From assembly GCA_020718525.1 (NCBI GenBank), contig DYRX01000242.1, positions 1 to 6,638 on the forward strand: DNA of 6,638 nucleotides, in the 5' to 3' direction. The position numbers were made by a program, and so were the translations under genes. How positions within the stretch are numbered: position 1 is the first letter of the stretch; each line of letters starts with the position of its first letter. The notes under the pieces were generated by a model, which saw only the letters and a program-made list of their open reading frames with translations, did no database searches and was not told the DNA's origin. This DNA is from Victivallis vadensis (lineage in GTDB: Bacteria; Verrucomicrobiota; Lentisphaeria; Victivallales; GWF2-50-93). This document shows, piece after piece, positions 1 to 6,450 of the stretch.

Positions 1-2
1 AC

Positions 3-197
3 GGCTCCTGGGCGGCATCCCAATTTCAAGGAGGCATTGCCGCCATGAACGCCCTAGGAATTAGCACCCAGTTCGGGGGACTGCCTCGTTCAAACACCGT
101 GAAGGCACAGTGGAATTCGTCTCGAAACTGCCAGAACCCCGGAAGACAAATTATCAGAACTGTTTTTTCACTTCGATATTCGCCGTCAAAGGCATAA
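3..197 (+). CDS. Partial reading frame from the left edge; likely N-terminal part of the split AlgJ/AlgX-like gene, or the end of an upstream gene
   Basis: This frame is open from the left edge (first full codon at 3) and ends at TAA 195-197. Its first ~37 residues look like real protein (SWAASQFQGGIAAMNALG, then TQFGGLPRSNTVKAQW). After about position 112 the peptide becomes low-quality (arginine and serine rich), while the neighbouring frame becomes convincingly protein-like. That crossover suggests that coding switches frame here. An internal ATG at 45 follows a GGAGG-like stretch (30-34), but the frame is equally protein-like before it, so I do not treat it as a start. The frame overlaps the GTG-started gene by 88 nt, long for a normal gene overlap. 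Either it is the N-terminal part of the same protein, separated by a one-base indel or a -1 shift, or it is the C-terminus of a separate gene. The function of the fragment itself is not recognised. Confidence 0.5.
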   Translation, partial: GSWAASQFQGGIAAMNALGISTQFGGLPRSNTVKAQWNSSRNCQNPGRQIIRTVFSLRYSPSKA

Positions 198-1945
198 AAA
201 AAGGCGAAAAAATTTCTGAAAGATTGGAAATCGTCTTTCCGGGATTCGAAAAGAAAATTCTTTCGCCCGAATCGGAGTTCAAAGCAGGCGACAAGCTCCG
301 TATCGAGATAGTTCCTTTCGAATCCCTCGACCTGAAAAAAAAGCAGACACAGCAGGCCGATGAAATCGCCGAACTAGACTTGGACGTCTATTTCGCAGTC
401 AAATCAGAAATTGTCCAAGACTTCTCGGTGGAACTTCAAGCGCCATCGCCACCCCAGGAAAAGAAAAACTCACGCGATTTGGAAACAACCCCCAGAACGG
501 CTGACGGCTCCGCCGAGGTACTGCGGCGGGCCGACATAGAAAAAGACAAAAAATACATTGATGATCTCTTGGTCGCCCATGGCGGATCATGGGACAAATG
601 GGTTCAGGAACTCGAGACCTTCCGGCAAGAATATCAAAAGGCTAATTCCAGCAAATCCGAAAAATGGGTCGCTGACTCTTTTTTTTCGGCAGGAACAGCG
701 TATATCAATAAAACCGGACTCAATTTTGTCAGAGACATGATAAATTTTAAAAATTATCTCAAGCAGTTCAACATAGACCTCATCATCGTCAGGGTTCCAT
801 TCAAGGGCGAGATTTGCGCTGATCTCTTCGCTCAATTGCCCCCAGACAAAGTAAGCGACCCGCGCACGCTTGAAATGATCCGCGAACTGCTCGAAAACGA
901 TGTCGAAACAGTCTATGTCAATCCTTTGGCTGTCCAAGAACGGACAAATTATCCTCTTATGTTCTGGTATCAGAAGTTCAGCGAGTCGCATCCTGCCGAA
1001 GGTATGGCTCGAACGGTTGCAAAAGCCGTCGCGGAGCGTCTCAAACGCTACAACGGATTAACCATGCCCGAAAAAGGCAGTTTCAGCCTGAAAGATGAAA
1101 GCCAGAGCCCGCAGGACTTCAAATGGCCAAACGGAAATCCCAAATTCCCGCCAAACGAGTCCGTCCGATTCAAAGCGGTCTGCGACCCACAAGGCAACAT
1201 TTTGCAGATCGGCTACAATGAAAACAGGTCGCCGATACTTCTGGCTGGCAATTCATTCCTTGTCTATCCCGCCATTAAAAAAGGGGCGAGCATTCCACAT
1301 TATCTGGCTTACGAGTCAGGCTTCGTTCCAGACATCCTTTACAGAGACGGTGCCCACGGCATCGGCAGATTCGTCTACAAAATGGGAGAACAATTCCTTG
1401 CCGGCAGAAAAGTCCTCGTCTATGTGGCCGACCCTACCGCATTCCTGGAACAAGTTCCTGAACTGCCTCTCACCGCAACTTTGAAAAATAAAAAACTCAA
1501 CCCGATCCACACCGCCATTTACAACAAAACAAATTGGAAGACCTTGATTTTCTCGACTCCGCCCGAACAAAAAACCGAATTCATCGAGGACGAGGCAGGC
1601 AATATCAGCCTGATCCCAAAAAACAATCTCGAGTCCGGCAAATCAGGAACTATCGCGGCCATACTGCCAGACAAAGAAGAATTCTCGAAGGCAAAATTTC
1701 TTGCCGTAACCCTGTCGTATCCGAAAACCAATGAATGCTATGGAACTATCGAAGTCACTTACGCGGGGCAGAAACAAATTGTTCGCCGCAGTCCCAATTG
1801 CGTGAAGGGCGATGTCTTTTATTTTAACTTCGACAAAAATGCCCGCGATCTCATTTTAAGCTTCCCGCACACCAATAAGTCCGCCTCTATACAGATAAGC
1901 AATATTGAAATCAGCATTCTCGATGATAGTTTTTCAGCAAAATAA
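110..1945 (+). CDS. AlgJ/AlgX-like SGNH-fold protein (putative polysaccharide O-acetyltransferase-related), probably N-terminally incomplete
   Basis: Members of the AlgJ/AlgX superfamily are periplasmic SGNH-fold enzymes that O-acetylate exopolysaccharides, usually beside an MBOAT (AlgI) gene. Residues ~1-100 resemble the beta-rich domain of PVC-bacterial AlgX-related proteins (FKAGDKLRIEIVPFE, then QQADEIAELDLD). Residues ~195-315 match the first part of the SGNH domain: a strand NIDLIIVRVPFKGEI, then ESHPAEG before an amphipathic helix. Residues ~375-445 carry the nucleophile motif LLAGNSF (Ser382) and HYLAYESG. His294 and Ser382 keep the order and ~90-residue spacing of the AlgX His/Ser pair. 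The usual Asp two residues before the His is Glu292, and GDSF is GNSF. Residues ~490-611 look like a beta-sandwich, possibly carbohydrate-binding. The start is GTG with only GAAGG at 4 nt, and there is no signal peptide. The frame is open back to 65 with no better start, so the true N-terminus probably lies in the overlapping frame. Confidence 0.75.
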   Translation: MEFVSKLPEPRKTNYQNCFFTSIFAVKGIKKGEKISERLEIVFPGFEKKILSPESEFKAGDKLRIEIVPFESLDLKKKQTQQADEIAELDLDVYFAVKSEIVQDFSVELQAPSPPQEKKNSRDLETTPRTADGSAEVLRRADIEKDKKYIDDLLVAHGGSWDKWVQELETFRQEYQKANSSKSEKWVADSFFSAGTAYINKTGLNFVRDMINFKNYLKQFNIDLIIVRVPFKGEICADLFAQLPPDKVSDPRTLEMIRELLENDVETVYVNPLAVQERTNYPLMFWYQKFSESHPAEGMARTVAKAVAERLKRYNGLTMPEKGSFSLKDESQSPQDFKWPNGNPKFPPNESVRFKAVCDPQGNILQIGYNENRSPILLAGNSFLVYPAIKKGASIPHYLAYESGFVPDILYRDGAHGIGRFVYKMGEQFLAGRKVLVYVADPTAFLEQVPELPLTATLKNKKLNPIHTAIYNKTNWKTLIFSTPPEQKTEFIEDEAGNISLIPKNNLESGKSGTIAAILPDKEEFSKAKFLAVTLSYPKTNECYGTIEVTYAGQKQIVRRSPNCVKGDVFYFNFDKNARDLILSFPHTNKSASIQISNIEISILDDSFSAK

Positions 1946-1970
1946 TGAAATTATTTATCTGAAAAACTAT
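1926..1970 (+). repeat. Nested inverted repeat spanning the stop codon of the AlgJ/AlgX-like gene
   Basis: A perfect 12-bp inverted repeat (ATAGTTTTTCAG at 1926-1937, CTGAAAAACTAT at 1959-1970) encloses a second 7-bp stem (AAATAAT 1940-1946, ATTATTT 1950-1956) with a GAA loop. The two stems are separated by a 2x2 mismatch. The TAA stop (1943-1945) lies in the inner stem. No T tract follows, so it does not look like a stand-alone intrinsic terminator. It could protect the 3' end of the transcript or act with the terminator just downstream. The symmetry is directly visible; the role is inferred. Confidence 0.6.
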
Positions 1971-1990
1971 AGGTACGTATTAAGCGACCG

Positions 1991-2011
1991 ACTTCGGGTG
2001 CCGGAGTTTTT
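1991..2011 (+). terminator. Intrinsic terminator of the AlgJ/AlgX-like gene
   Basis: ACTTCGG (1991-1997) pairs with CCGGAGT (2001-2007) around a GTG loop, with one G-U pair in RNA. A five-T run (2007-2011) follows directly. This short stem with a GC-rich apex and a U tract, about 45 nt after the stop codon, has the classic rho-independent form in the + direction. Confidence 0.7.
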
Positions 2012-2058
2012 CAAAATTAAACTGCCAAAAGGAGCACGGTGAACTCCAATGGCAGTTT
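2012..2058 (-). terminator. Long hairpin, candidate terminator of the minus-strand unit
   Basis: AAACTGCCA (2019-2027) and TGGCAGTTT (2050-2058) form a perfect 9-bp stem. It continues through a small internal loop into GGAG (2031-2034) with CTCC (2044-2047), closing a 9-nt loop. Read on the minus strand, the stem ends in TTT and is followed by AATTTTG, a moderately T-rich tail. It lies about 120 nt past the stop of the beta-propeller gene. It could instead be a plus-strand leader structure for the small frame at 2073, whose ribosome site starts just after it. Confidence 0.45.
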
Positions 2059-2072
2059 CAAAGGAGTAAACT

Positions 2073-2141
2073 ATGTCCGTTTACAGAATCCGTACCAAAA
2101 ATGAAATGCGAAATTGGTTCTTGTCCCATTTTTCTGTATGA
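2073..2141 (+). CDS. Possible 22-residue small ORF with a strong ribosome site
   Basis: An ATG at 2073 stands 6 nt after AAGGAG (2061-2066), a better ribosome site than that of the large plus-strand gene before it. The frame encodes 22 residues, beginning MSVYRIRTKN and ending NWFLSHFSV, and stops at TGA 2139-2141. The peptide is basic and aromatic, has no membrane segment and matches no family I recognise. It lies between convergent genes, after an intrinsic terminator and directly after a large hairpin, with no clear promoter of its own. It may be a small protein, the remnant 5' end of a lost gene, or a chance frame. Confidence 0.25.
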   Translation: MSVYRIRTKNEMRNWFLSHFSV

Positions 2142-2178
2142 ACGTTCTCAGAATGGAATTTCCAGCCTAAAAGTCAGT

Positions 2179-4146
2179 TCAAGTCCAATGCGGATATGAA
2201 TAGTGCGCCATGAAATTGGACCAGTTCGAGTATGAAGGTCTTATCGGCTTGTAGACCTTGTCTTTGGGAAGTTTTCCCGCGCAGCGGTAAATCTTCATGG
2301 AGTCCCTGTCGTAGACGACAATCTTGTCCCTCGGATCGTCGCTGAACCTGATCGCCTCGCAGCAGAGCTCCGGGCGCTCTTTTTCGGGGAATTCGACAAC
2401 GATGTCGCCGTGCATGTCCATGAGTCCGCCAAGCTCTCTGTGCCCTGAGAAGAGGATTAGCTCCTCGCCGTCCGCATTCCAGTTCACCGGATGCAGGGCG
2501 GTTCCCAGGCAAGGTGGGGCGAAAGTGGAAAGCTCCACCCCGTCCTTGTCGTAAATCGTTATGATTCCCGGGTTTCCGTGATAAGTCACAACTGCGAACT
2601 GAAGACCGGGCGTGTTCCTGTCAAATTTTGCGACCGAGAAATGCTGGACATGCCCTTTGATGATCTGCCTGAACCAACCGTCCAGGTCGAAGAGGAGGAA
2701 TCCGTCCTGTCCTGCGGCTTCTGCGAAGAGGAGCTTGCCCTTTGGGTGGTTGAAGGGCATGGCAAGAACAGCGTCGGCATGATCCTGCAGGTGCAGGGAA
2801 AACTGCCATTTTCCGTCGCCTCTCAGACATGAGTATCCCGCCATGATTTCATCAAGGCCGTCGCCGTCCATGTCGTAGGTGTAGCAGAAGTGACCGACGT
2901 TTCCGGTGTAGAACCATTTCTGCTTCAGATCGTTGTCGAAAGCCCAGAGGTAGGGATAGCCGTAGCCGCAGACGAAGTCCATCCCGTTTTTGTTTCCGCT
3001 CAGATTGCAGACTCGGATGTAGTTCGGCGTGATTTTTCCGCCGGGGCACTTGGTGCAGTCGCTGAACCAGGAGCCTCCGATTTTTATCGGCAGGTCGTTT
3101 GCCTCCGGCCAGTCAGGCAGTTCGCCCCTTTTCTTGACGCTTCCAGTTTTTCCGTCGAGGACAAGGAATTCGCCTCCGAAGGCGCAGACGACTTCGTTCA
3201 TTCCGCAGTTGTCAAAGTCGGCGATCTGCATCGCGACATCCATTGTACTGACGTGCGGACTGCTCATCGGCAGTCCTTTTTGCCAGAGCATGTGCCCTTC
3301 GACATCCATTGCGGTGAGGCACTGTATTTTGCAAGAGGAGTCCGCCTGCGCAAAAAGCAGGTCGTGTACGCCATTTCCAGTGAGATCTCCGTAGCGGACA
3401 GAGCGAGAGCCGGTGAAATTGCCAAGCCTGATTTCCTTCCAGAGCTCCATCTTCGGCCGTTTGCGGCGTTTTTTAGAGAGCACTGCAAGCCTCTTCGCGA
3501 CGCTTTTAGAAATTGATTTGAACTCCTTCTCGTCGCCTTCGACAGTGAAATCACGGAAAACTGCCGGGCTAGCGGCAATTATTCCAGCCTTCCCGGACAT
3601 GAAGAAAGAGTCCCTGCATTTGAGGACGGAGATGCCGTTTATGCGGACCTCATAAAGATCCTTGGCGCAGTCAACGGAAAGCTCCAGATCCTTTTCCTGA
3701 ATCGGCATAGGTGCTTCGGCTAGAAGGGTCTGCCTTACAATATCGAATCTGATCACCTGAATCTTGTCGCCTCTGACGACGGCGCAATAGTAGTTGAGGG
3801 AATCCTGGTAGCGGAATATGACTCCGACGAATTCCGGCGAGTCGGATTTGAGTCCAATCTTGGCGCTGACCCTGACGTTTTTCCAAAAATCTTCGTCTTT
3901 TATCAGAATAGAAAAGGGCGTCTCTGTGTAGTCCATGGACTGGGAAAGGACTCTGACTCCGTTCTCCTCGCCAGCGACCCAGTGGTTTGGCGCCTTCCAT
4001 CCGCGGCCTGTCAGGCATGTGACTGGCTCGTGCCAGCCGGCAGTCGGCCCTTTCGCCCTCAGGCAGTAAACTTCAGGCAATGCCGTGTATTCAGACGGGA
4101 AAGCTCCATCATCCAGTTTTTCAAATTCCGCCTTTGCCAAGATCAT
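2179..4146 (-). CDS. LamG/concanavalin-like domain plus FG-GAP-type (rhamnogalacturonan-lyase-like) beta-propeller protein
   Basis: This is a 655-aa protein when started at ATG 4144-4146, 8 nt after GGGAG. An in-frame TTG 11 codons earlier (4177-4179) has no such site. Residues ~50-205 look like a concanavalin/LamG-type beta-sandwich (VGVIFRYQDSLNYYCAVVRG, later VRINGISVLKC and GKAGIIAA), as in DUF1080-like sugar-binding domains. A very basic linker follows (~212-232, containing KKRRKRPK). Residues ~235-625 form propeller blades with calcium-loop motifs: DLTGNGVHD (~254), DFDNCGMNE (~310), DMDGDGLDE (~425), and degenerate copies near 508 and 556. The blades and the aromatic C-terminus (SNWSNFMAHYSYPHW) recall rhamnogalacturonan-lyase (PL11-like) propellers, but no catalytic residues can be assigned. 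No signal peptide or membrane segment is visible. It lies 86 nt after the glycosidase gene and is probably cotranscribed. Function: carbohydrate binding or polysaccharide processing, by inference. Confidence 0.8.
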   Translation of the reverse strand: MILAKAEFEKLDDGAFPSEYTALPEVYCLRAKGPTAGWHEPVTCLTGRGWKAPNHWVAGEENGVRVLSQSMDYTETPFSILIKDEDFWKNVRVSAKIGLKSDSPEFVGVIFRYQDSLNYYCAVVRGDKIQVIRFDIVRQTLLAEAPMPIQEKDLELSVDCAKDLYEVRINGISVLKCRDSFFMSGKAGIIAASPAVFRDFTVEGDEKEFKSISKSVAKRLAVLSKKRRKRPKMELWKEIRLGNFTGSRSVRYGDLTGNGVHDLLFAQADSSCKIQCLTAMDVEGHMLWQKGLPMSSPHVSTMDVAMQIADFDNCGMNEVVCAFGGEFLVLDGKTGSVKKRGELPDWPEANDLPIKIGGSWFSDCTKCPGGKITPNYIRVCNLSGNKNGMDFVCGYGYPYLWAFDNDLKQKWFYTGNVGHFCYTYDMDGDGLDEIMAGYSCLRGDGKWQFSLHLQDHADAVLAMPFNHPKGKLLFAEAAGQDGFLLFDLDGWFRQIIKGHVQHFSVAKFDRNTPGLQFAVVTYHGNPGIITIYDKDGVELSTFAPPCLGTALHPVNWNADGEELILFSGHRELGGLMDMHGDIVVEFPEKERPELCCEAIRFSDDPRDKIVVYDRDSMKIYRCAGKLPKDKVYKPIRPSYSNWSNFMAHYSYPHWT

Positions 4147-4154
4147 CTTGCATT

Positions 4155-4159
4155 CTCCC
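4155..4159 (-). promoter_or_regulatory. Ribosome binding site that sets the start of the beta-propeller gene
   Basis: On the minus strand this reads GGGAG, 8 nt before ATG 4144-4146. The glycosidase gene has exactly the same spacing. It lies inside the frame that would be translated from the alternative TTG at 4177-4179, so it argues for the ATG. Confidence 0.75.
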
Positions 4160-4176
4160 AGATTGTTTATGGAATT

Positions 4177-4202
4177 CAATCCAAATATTCAAATATTGAT
4201 TG
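4177..4202 (-). repeat. AT-rich inverted repeat between the two minus-strand genes
   Basis: On the minus strand, CAATC and GATTG flank two copies of AATATTTG. AATATT is itself palindromic, so the 26-nt block can fold into a near-continuous AT hairpin or be read as a short tandem repeat. It lies about 30 nt upstream of the ATG of the downstream gene. It could be an operator, an intercistronic processing structure or plain AT-rich spacer. No convincing promoter pair accompanies it, and no T tract marks it as a terminator. Confidence 0.35.
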
Positions 4203-4232
4203 TATGTGCAGTCTTCTCTGGCGACCTGCGGC

Positions 4233-6395
4233 TTATTTTGCCGAAATGATCGCGTCTATCAGCATGTTTCTGGCCTTGTCCATTTTTGCCGTTTCGCCGA
4301 TCAGGGACTCGAAGACGCTTTCTCCGACGTTCTGCTCCTGGCTGAGGGAGCTCTCCTTCAGCATTGCGCGAATGTCCTCGAGAATTACCGGAGAGACTTT
4401 GCCCGCCTTGAGAAGCTCGTCGAATTTGGCAAGGTATCGCACGTCGTCAACACCCTCGCGCCAGCCCTCCCAGGCGGGGCTGGAAATTGGAGTGCCGCAC
4501 CAATTTGGAAGGACTATACCCCAGTCTGAAACTCCTGCATCCATATCGTTGAAGGGGTGTCCGTTATACCATCTCAAAGCCCAGCCATAAGTCCCCTTGG
4601 CACCATATCTCCACGGATTGAATCCGCAGTTGTATCTTGAGATTCCCGCAACGGTTCTGCCGCAGAAGACGGTGTAGGTGTACATTCCGATCTTGTTTTC
4701 AGCGCACCAGGCGCTGTTTTCCGCAAATGAGCCATTGCACGAGAGAACGTCAATCATGCCAAGATATCTCTGTGCAAAGGAATGCTTGTCCAGGGAGACT
4801 CCGAAACGTTTAAGAGACGTATCTTTTGTAGAGATTTCCTCATTGAGCTTCTTCATCTGCCCCCAAACGATACTGCCGCCTTGAACCGCCTCGTCAATAG
4901 TAACAAAGAATGAAGAGGGATATCTTCCGTCTGCGACGCGCTCGTTGATTCCGGCAAGGATCTGCGTGAAGGCGCTTTCTCCGAGAGACTTCAGCACTGT
5001 GTTGCCCATGCCTTTGTTGCCGACAAACCAAACAAATGACTTGTCCATTCCGTTGGATTTTAACATCTTGAAATATTCGTCCCAGGCACTGAAGTCAATC
5101 TTCCCTTCGGCATCGTTGAAGGGCTTGGAATCCTGCCAGGTCGAAAGAGAGTTGCAGCCGTGCTCGAACATGTCCTTTGCCGTAATTTCATCAATGAATC
5201 TCGATTCGTAGAAACCGAAGGAATGATCAAGCTTTTCAGGAAGAGTGAATGGGAGGACTTCTATGTTGACCTTGAATTGAACAAGAGATTTTCCGGAATT
5301 TACGACTTCAACTGCCACCTGATATTTTCCGGGCTTGACAAGTTTCGAAGCCTTGAAAATGACCCAGAACGCCTGGGACTTGTCTTTCTCGACCTTCACG
5401 GAAGGAAAAATGTCAAGAGGCCAAAGCCTGTTCGGCTGAACGTGCCACTTCGTGGAACTGCTTCCGCCGGCAGTCCTGAGGGGAACGCATTCAACCCAGC
5501 GCGGATATGCCGTAATTCCAGAAGGCAGGCTCCCGGAAATCTTAACCGAGCAGTTGTCCAAAGTCTGCAATGCCCTGATCGCCACCTGCACAGGCTCATA
5601 TTCGCCAGGCGTGACGCGTATAGAGGCTTCAGTCTTCCGCTCAGCCGCCTTCGGGACAGACAGAGGATATACCGGATCCATGTATGTCCTGACAAAGGGA
5701 ACAACCCCCTTGGACTGATCTTCGGGGCTGGGCTCGAGCGCATCCTTGCTGTCATAGTCCTCCAGGCAAGTGAAGGGACTTTGGGAAGAATCCGTCCAAG
5801 CCTGCGCTGTCCCGCTTTGCACGTACTTGGCGTACAACGACTTCAGATATTTTTCGTCCGGCTTGTAAATGCATATTTCAGAAAAGGACGGAAGTCCGCT
5901 CTTGTCTCCGCTGAAGGTCGTCTTTATCTTTTGTCCATTGAGCGCCTGGACAGCCTGAAGCGAAGGAAACGCGGCTTCCGCAATGCACCATCCGCCCTCG
6001 TTCTGAACAGAAATTTTGATCACCGGCGAGCCCCATCCTCCAATGCCCATGGAGAAGGGCTTCAAGCCGGGCTCGGCAAAATAGACAGCTCTCAGGACGA
6101 GATAGTCCGAGCCCGCTGTCGGCGCTTCGGATGCAAGATCAAGATTTACATAACTGCAAGGAGCTGAAAGCTTAACAGCCTGCCTTCCGCCTTTCTCCTC
6201 GTCTTTCCATCTGTCGGATTCCAGCCAGGAATCGCTCTTTGGAGCCTTTGCCGAAGCAATTAGTTCTCCAGACAGAGACTGCGATGTTTCAGGCTTGGCG
6301 ACTGCCGTTTCGGCGGCACACGCGGAAAAGCGGGATCCAGTTCCTCCAACGATCGCTGTAACAACTACGACGAGAGCTAAAATTTTGACACGCAT
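4233..6395 (-). CDS. Exported GH123/DUF4091-like glycoside hydrolase
   Basis: This is a 720-aa protein with ATG 8 nt after GGAGG. Residues 1-28 form an export signal: MRVK, a hydrophobic run to ~residue 18, then SRFSACAAE. Cys26 follows a weak lipobox (F-S-A-C), so a lipoprotein or signal-peptidase-I cleavage near 27-28 are both possible. Residues ~45-190 are a beta-rich extension without a recognised family. Residues ~230-385 resemble the GH123 N-terminal beta-sandwich (VTPGEYEPVQVAIRAL, later VKPGKYQVAVEVV). Residues ~390-600 form the barrel-like part with VTIDEA: Asp501-Glu502 matches the Asp-Glu pair that GH123 beta-N-acetylgalactosaminidases use in substrate-assisted catalysis. Residues ~600-660 carry the DUF4091 signature (RWYNGHPFNDMD, then EGWREGVDDVRYL). 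It is probably cell-surface or periplasmic and cleaves glycans; GalNAc specificity is a family-based guess. It leads a likely operon with the beta-propeller gene. Confidence 0.85.
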   Translation of the reverse strand: MRVKILALVVVVTAIVGGTGSRFSACAAETAVAKPETSQSLSGELIASAKAPKSDSWLESDRWKDEEKGGRQAVKLSAPCSYVNLDLASEAPTAGSDYLVLRAVYFAEPGLKPFSMGIGGWGSPVIKISVQNEGGWCIAEAAFPSLQAVQALNGQKIKTTFSGDKSGLPSFSEICIYKPDEKYLKSLYAKYVQSGTAQAWTDSSQSPFTCLEDYDSKDALEPSPEDQSKGVVPFVRTYMDPVYPLSVPKAAERKTEASIRVTPGEYEPVQVAIRALQTLDNCSVKISGSLPSGITAYPRWVECVPLRTAGGSSSTKWHVQPNRLWPLDIFPSVKVEKDKSQAFWVIFKASKLVKPGKYQVAVEVVNSGKSLVQFKVNIEVLPFTLPEKLDHSFGFYESRFIDEITAKDMFEHGCNSLSTWQDSKPFNDAEGKIDFSAWDEYFKMLKSNGMDKSFVWFVGNKGMGNTVLKSLGESAFTQILAGINERVADGRYPSSFFVTIDEAVQGGSIVWGQMKKLNEEISTKDTSLKRFGVSLDKHSFAQRYLGMIDVLSCNGSFAENSAWCAENKIGMYTYTVFCGRTVAGISRYNCGFNPWRYGAKGTYGWALRWYNGHPFNDMDAGVSDWGIVLPNWCGTPISSPAWEGWREGVDDVRYLAKFDELLKAGKVSPVILEDIRAMLKESSLSQEQNVGESVFESLIGETAKMDKARNMLIDAIISAK

Positions 6396-6403
6396 GTATG
6401 AAT

Positions 6404-6408
6404 CCTCC
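6404..6408 (-). promoter_or_regulatory. Ribosome binding site of the GH123-like gene
   Basis: It reads GGAGG on the minus strand, 8 nt before ATG 6393-6395. Together with the signal peptide that begins directly at this ATG, it fixes the start. Confidence 0.8.
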
Positions 6409-6422
6409 GTTTGTTTTCATTT

Positions 6423-6450
6423 ATGCTATCATGCTAAGCCTCCAAGTCAA
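6423..6450 (-). promoter_or_regulatory. Candidate sigma-70-type promoter for the GH123-like gene
   Basis: On the minus strand, TTGACT (6445-6450) and TAGCAT (6423-6428) are separated by 16 nt. They match the -35 consensus at 5 of 6 and the -10 consensus at 4 of 6 positions. Transcription would start near 6416 and leave a ~20-nt leader containing the ribosome site. ATGCTA occurs twice on the plus strand (6423-6428, 6431-6436), which could form a small operator. The site overlaps the end of a possible upstream gene, so read-through from that gene is an alternative. Confidence 0.35.

Noticed and set aside
45..197. ATG at 45 as the start of a separate 50-codon gene
   Set aside because: The frame is equally protein-like before the ATG and open to the window edge, so it is more likely internal to a longer frame.
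2097..2133. AAAAATG...CATTTTT arms inside the small ORF region
   Set aside because: It is an AT-only 7-bp stem with a loop of more than 20 nt, too weak to call a terminator.
2132..2153. Inverted repeat TTCTG...CAGAA around the palindrome GAACGTTC
   Set aside because: The arms are interrupted asymmetrically, there is no T tract, and it lies at no start or stop where a role is clear; it may be chance.
2890..3516. 208-codon plus-strand open frame opposite the beta-propeller gene
   Set aside because: No recognisable motif or ribosome site; the minus-strand frame here carries the propeller calcium-loop motifs.
4147..4179. TTG at 4177-4179 as the start of the beta-propeller gene
   Set aside because: The ATG at 4144-4146 has GGGAG at 8 nt; the extra 11 residues add no signal peptide or family match.
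5160..6167. 335-codon plus-strand open frame opposite the GH123-like gene
   Set aside because: It is arginine-rich, has no domain or ribosome site, and lies fully antisense to a gene with a signal peptide and clear family motifs; it is a codon-bias shadow.
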